The notes under the pieces are model-generated. The model saw nothing but the letters and a program-made list of their open reading frames with translations, was not told the origin of the DNA and searched no databases. From assembly GCA_903952885.1 (NCBI GenBank), contig CAJBHE010000225.1, forward strand, positions 1 to 6,438: a DNA stretch of 6,438 bases. Direction: 5' to 3'. This document shows positions 5,611 to 6,438 of this stretch, in pieces. Origin of the DNA: an uncultured Burkholderiales bacterium (GTDB lineage Bacteria; Pseudomonadota; Gammaproteobacteria; Burkholderiales; Burkholderiaceae_C). A program made the position numbers and the translations under genes. How positions within the stretch are numbered: position 1 is the first letter of the stretch; every line of letters starts with the position of its first letter.

Positions 5611-6278
5611 GCGGCGGCGCATTCATGGCCGTGCTGAGGCGCGACTTGCTCTTGGCGATGCGCCGCAAGAGCGAGGTGCTGACGGCCGTGTTTTTCTTTG
5701 TGGTGGTTGCTGCGTTGTTTCCGCTGGGCATTGGTCCTGAGCTCAACACCTTGCGATTGGTTGCACCCGGCGTTTTGTGGGTGGGTGCGCTGCTGTCGAG
5801 CATGTTGGCTTTGCAGCGTTTGTTTGAGGCCGATTACCGCGATGGCACGCTCGAGCAAATGGCTTTATCACCTACGCCAATGCCCTTACTGATCAGTGCC
5901 AAACTCTTGGCGCATTGGCTGGTGTCAGGAGTGCCGTTGGTATTATTGGCCCCAGTTTTAGGGCTGCAATTTGACCTCTCGACCGATGCCCTGATGACCC
6001 TCACTTTGGCCCTGTTGTTGGGCACTCCTGTTTTGTCTTTGTTGGGCGGCATTGGTGCTGCGTTGACTTTGGGTGTCCGCGGTGGTGGTGTGTTGTTGTC
6101 GCTTTTGGTATTGCCTTTGTTCATTCCTGTGCTGGTGTTTGGCGCTGGTGCTGTGGAGGCGCAAGCCAGTGGTTTGGGCGCAGAAGCGCATTTGTCGATT
6201 TTGATGGCCATGCTGTTGCCTGCGGCATTTTTCAGCCCGTTTGCATGTGCGGCGGCTTTAAGGATCGCGTTGGAATGA
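5607..6278 (+). CDS. ccmB: Heme exporter membrane protein CcmB
   Basis: CcmB is the inner-membrane partner of the CcmA ATPase in System I cytochrome c maturation. The 223-residue protein matches the family length (~220) and shows about six hydrophobic segments: roughly 24-41, 49-69, 94-119, 127-150, 160-179 and 195-220. Family-like stretches are FLRRDLLLAMRRKSE-type amphipathic N-terminus (here VLRRDLLLAMRRKSE, 9-23), LQRLFEADYRDGTLEQM (69-85), PLLISAKLLAHW (93-104) and FGAGAVEAQASGLGAEAHL (178-196). The ATG at 5607 overlaps the ccmA stop in ATGA, the usual sign of translational coupling. An internal ATG at codon 7 is an alternative start. The stop overlaps the ccmC start in a second ATGA (6275-6278). 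No defect is visible. Confidence 0.96.
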   Translation: MSGGAFMAVLRRDLLLAMRRKSEVLTAVFFFVVVAALFPLGIGPELNTLRLVAPGVLWVGALLSSMLALQRLFEADYRDGTLEQMALSPTPMPLLISAKLLAHWLVSGVPLVLLAPVLGLQFDLSTDALMTLTLALLLGTPVLSLLGGIGAALTLGVRGGGVLLSLLVLPLFIPVLVFGAGAVEAQASGLGAEAHLSILMAMLLPAAFFSPFACAAALRIALE

Positions 6279-6438
6279 AAAGTATCAATTGGTTTTATTT
6301 CGCTGCACCACAGACTTTTTATGGGTTGGCGGGCAAAGCGTGGCCTTGGTTTGCGGTTCTGGCTACCGTACTGATGCTGGTGGGTATGTGGCTCGGCTTT
6401 GCTGTGGCCCCTACTGACTTTCAGCAAGGCGAGGGCTA
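6275..6438 (+). CDS. ccmC: Heme transporter/handling protein CcmC, N-terminal part (3' end outside window)
   Basis: This ORF is too short for a long-ORF screen but is clearly coding. It reads MKSINWFYFAAPQTFYGLAG, then a hydrophobic segment WPWFAVLATVLMLVGMWLGFAV (about 23-44) and PTDFQQGEG, running 54 codons plus two bases off the window. The PQTFY and the FAVAPTDFQQGEGY block after the first membrane helix are typical of CcmC, the six-helix inner-membrane protein that attaches heme to the CcmE chaperone. The WWD-type heme-binding domain expected in CcmC would lie downstream and cannot be checked. The start overlaps the ccmB stop (ATGA at 6275-6278), and the order ccmA-ccmB-ccmC is the standard one. 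ccmD, ccmE and later genes are expected further right. Confidence 0.94.
   Translation, partial: MKSINWFYFAAPQTFYGLAGKAWPWFAVLATVLMLVGMWLGFAVAPTDFQQGEG

Noticed and set aside
5834..6427. Minus-strand ORF of 197 residues opposite ccmB and ccmC
   Set aside because: Antisense to two secure ccm genes, with a low-complexity Asn/Pro/Lys-rich sequence.

Overview
The window looks like ordinary chromosome from a betaproteobacterium of the order Burkholderiales, most likely the family Comamonadaceae. I infer this from protein similarity recalled from memory, moderately high GC, and the gene order ispH-serS-tRNA-Ser and ccmABC. I saw no mobile element, CRISPR array, phage gene or recombination site. All genes but one run left to right.

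Left block (1-2077): the 3' part of ispH (last step of the MEP isoprenoid pathway) is followed 14 bases later by a complete serS (seryl-tRNA synthetase). A complete tRNA-Ser(CGA) lies 34 bases after serS and ends in a textbook Rho-independent terminator. The synthetase gene therefore sits beside one of its own tRNA substrates.

Middle block (2110-4025): a complete CLC-family transporter gene carries the markers of the fluoride/proton antiporter branch (CLC-F): GNNL in place of the chloride-binding GSGIP loop, GREGT, and GGEVTP. Ten bases later comes a gene for a small exported protein of unknown function with a signal peptide and two cysteines. A possible 65-residue single-pass membrane protein lies on the opposite strand, head to head with the next gene.

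Right block (4046-6438): an acyltransferase-like gene of the FemAB/GNAT (Acetyltransf_6) type sits two bases upstream of ccmA. ccmA, ccmB and ccmC then follow with 4-base ATGA overlaps. ccmC is cut by the window end. This is the start of a System I cytochrome c maturation operon (heme delivery to the periplasm).

No clear new multi-gene system is present. The points most worth a second look are the probable fluoride exporter without a visible fluoride riboswitch, its unknown secreted partner, the divergent small membrane ORF, and the FemAB-like gene tightly joined to the ccm operon.
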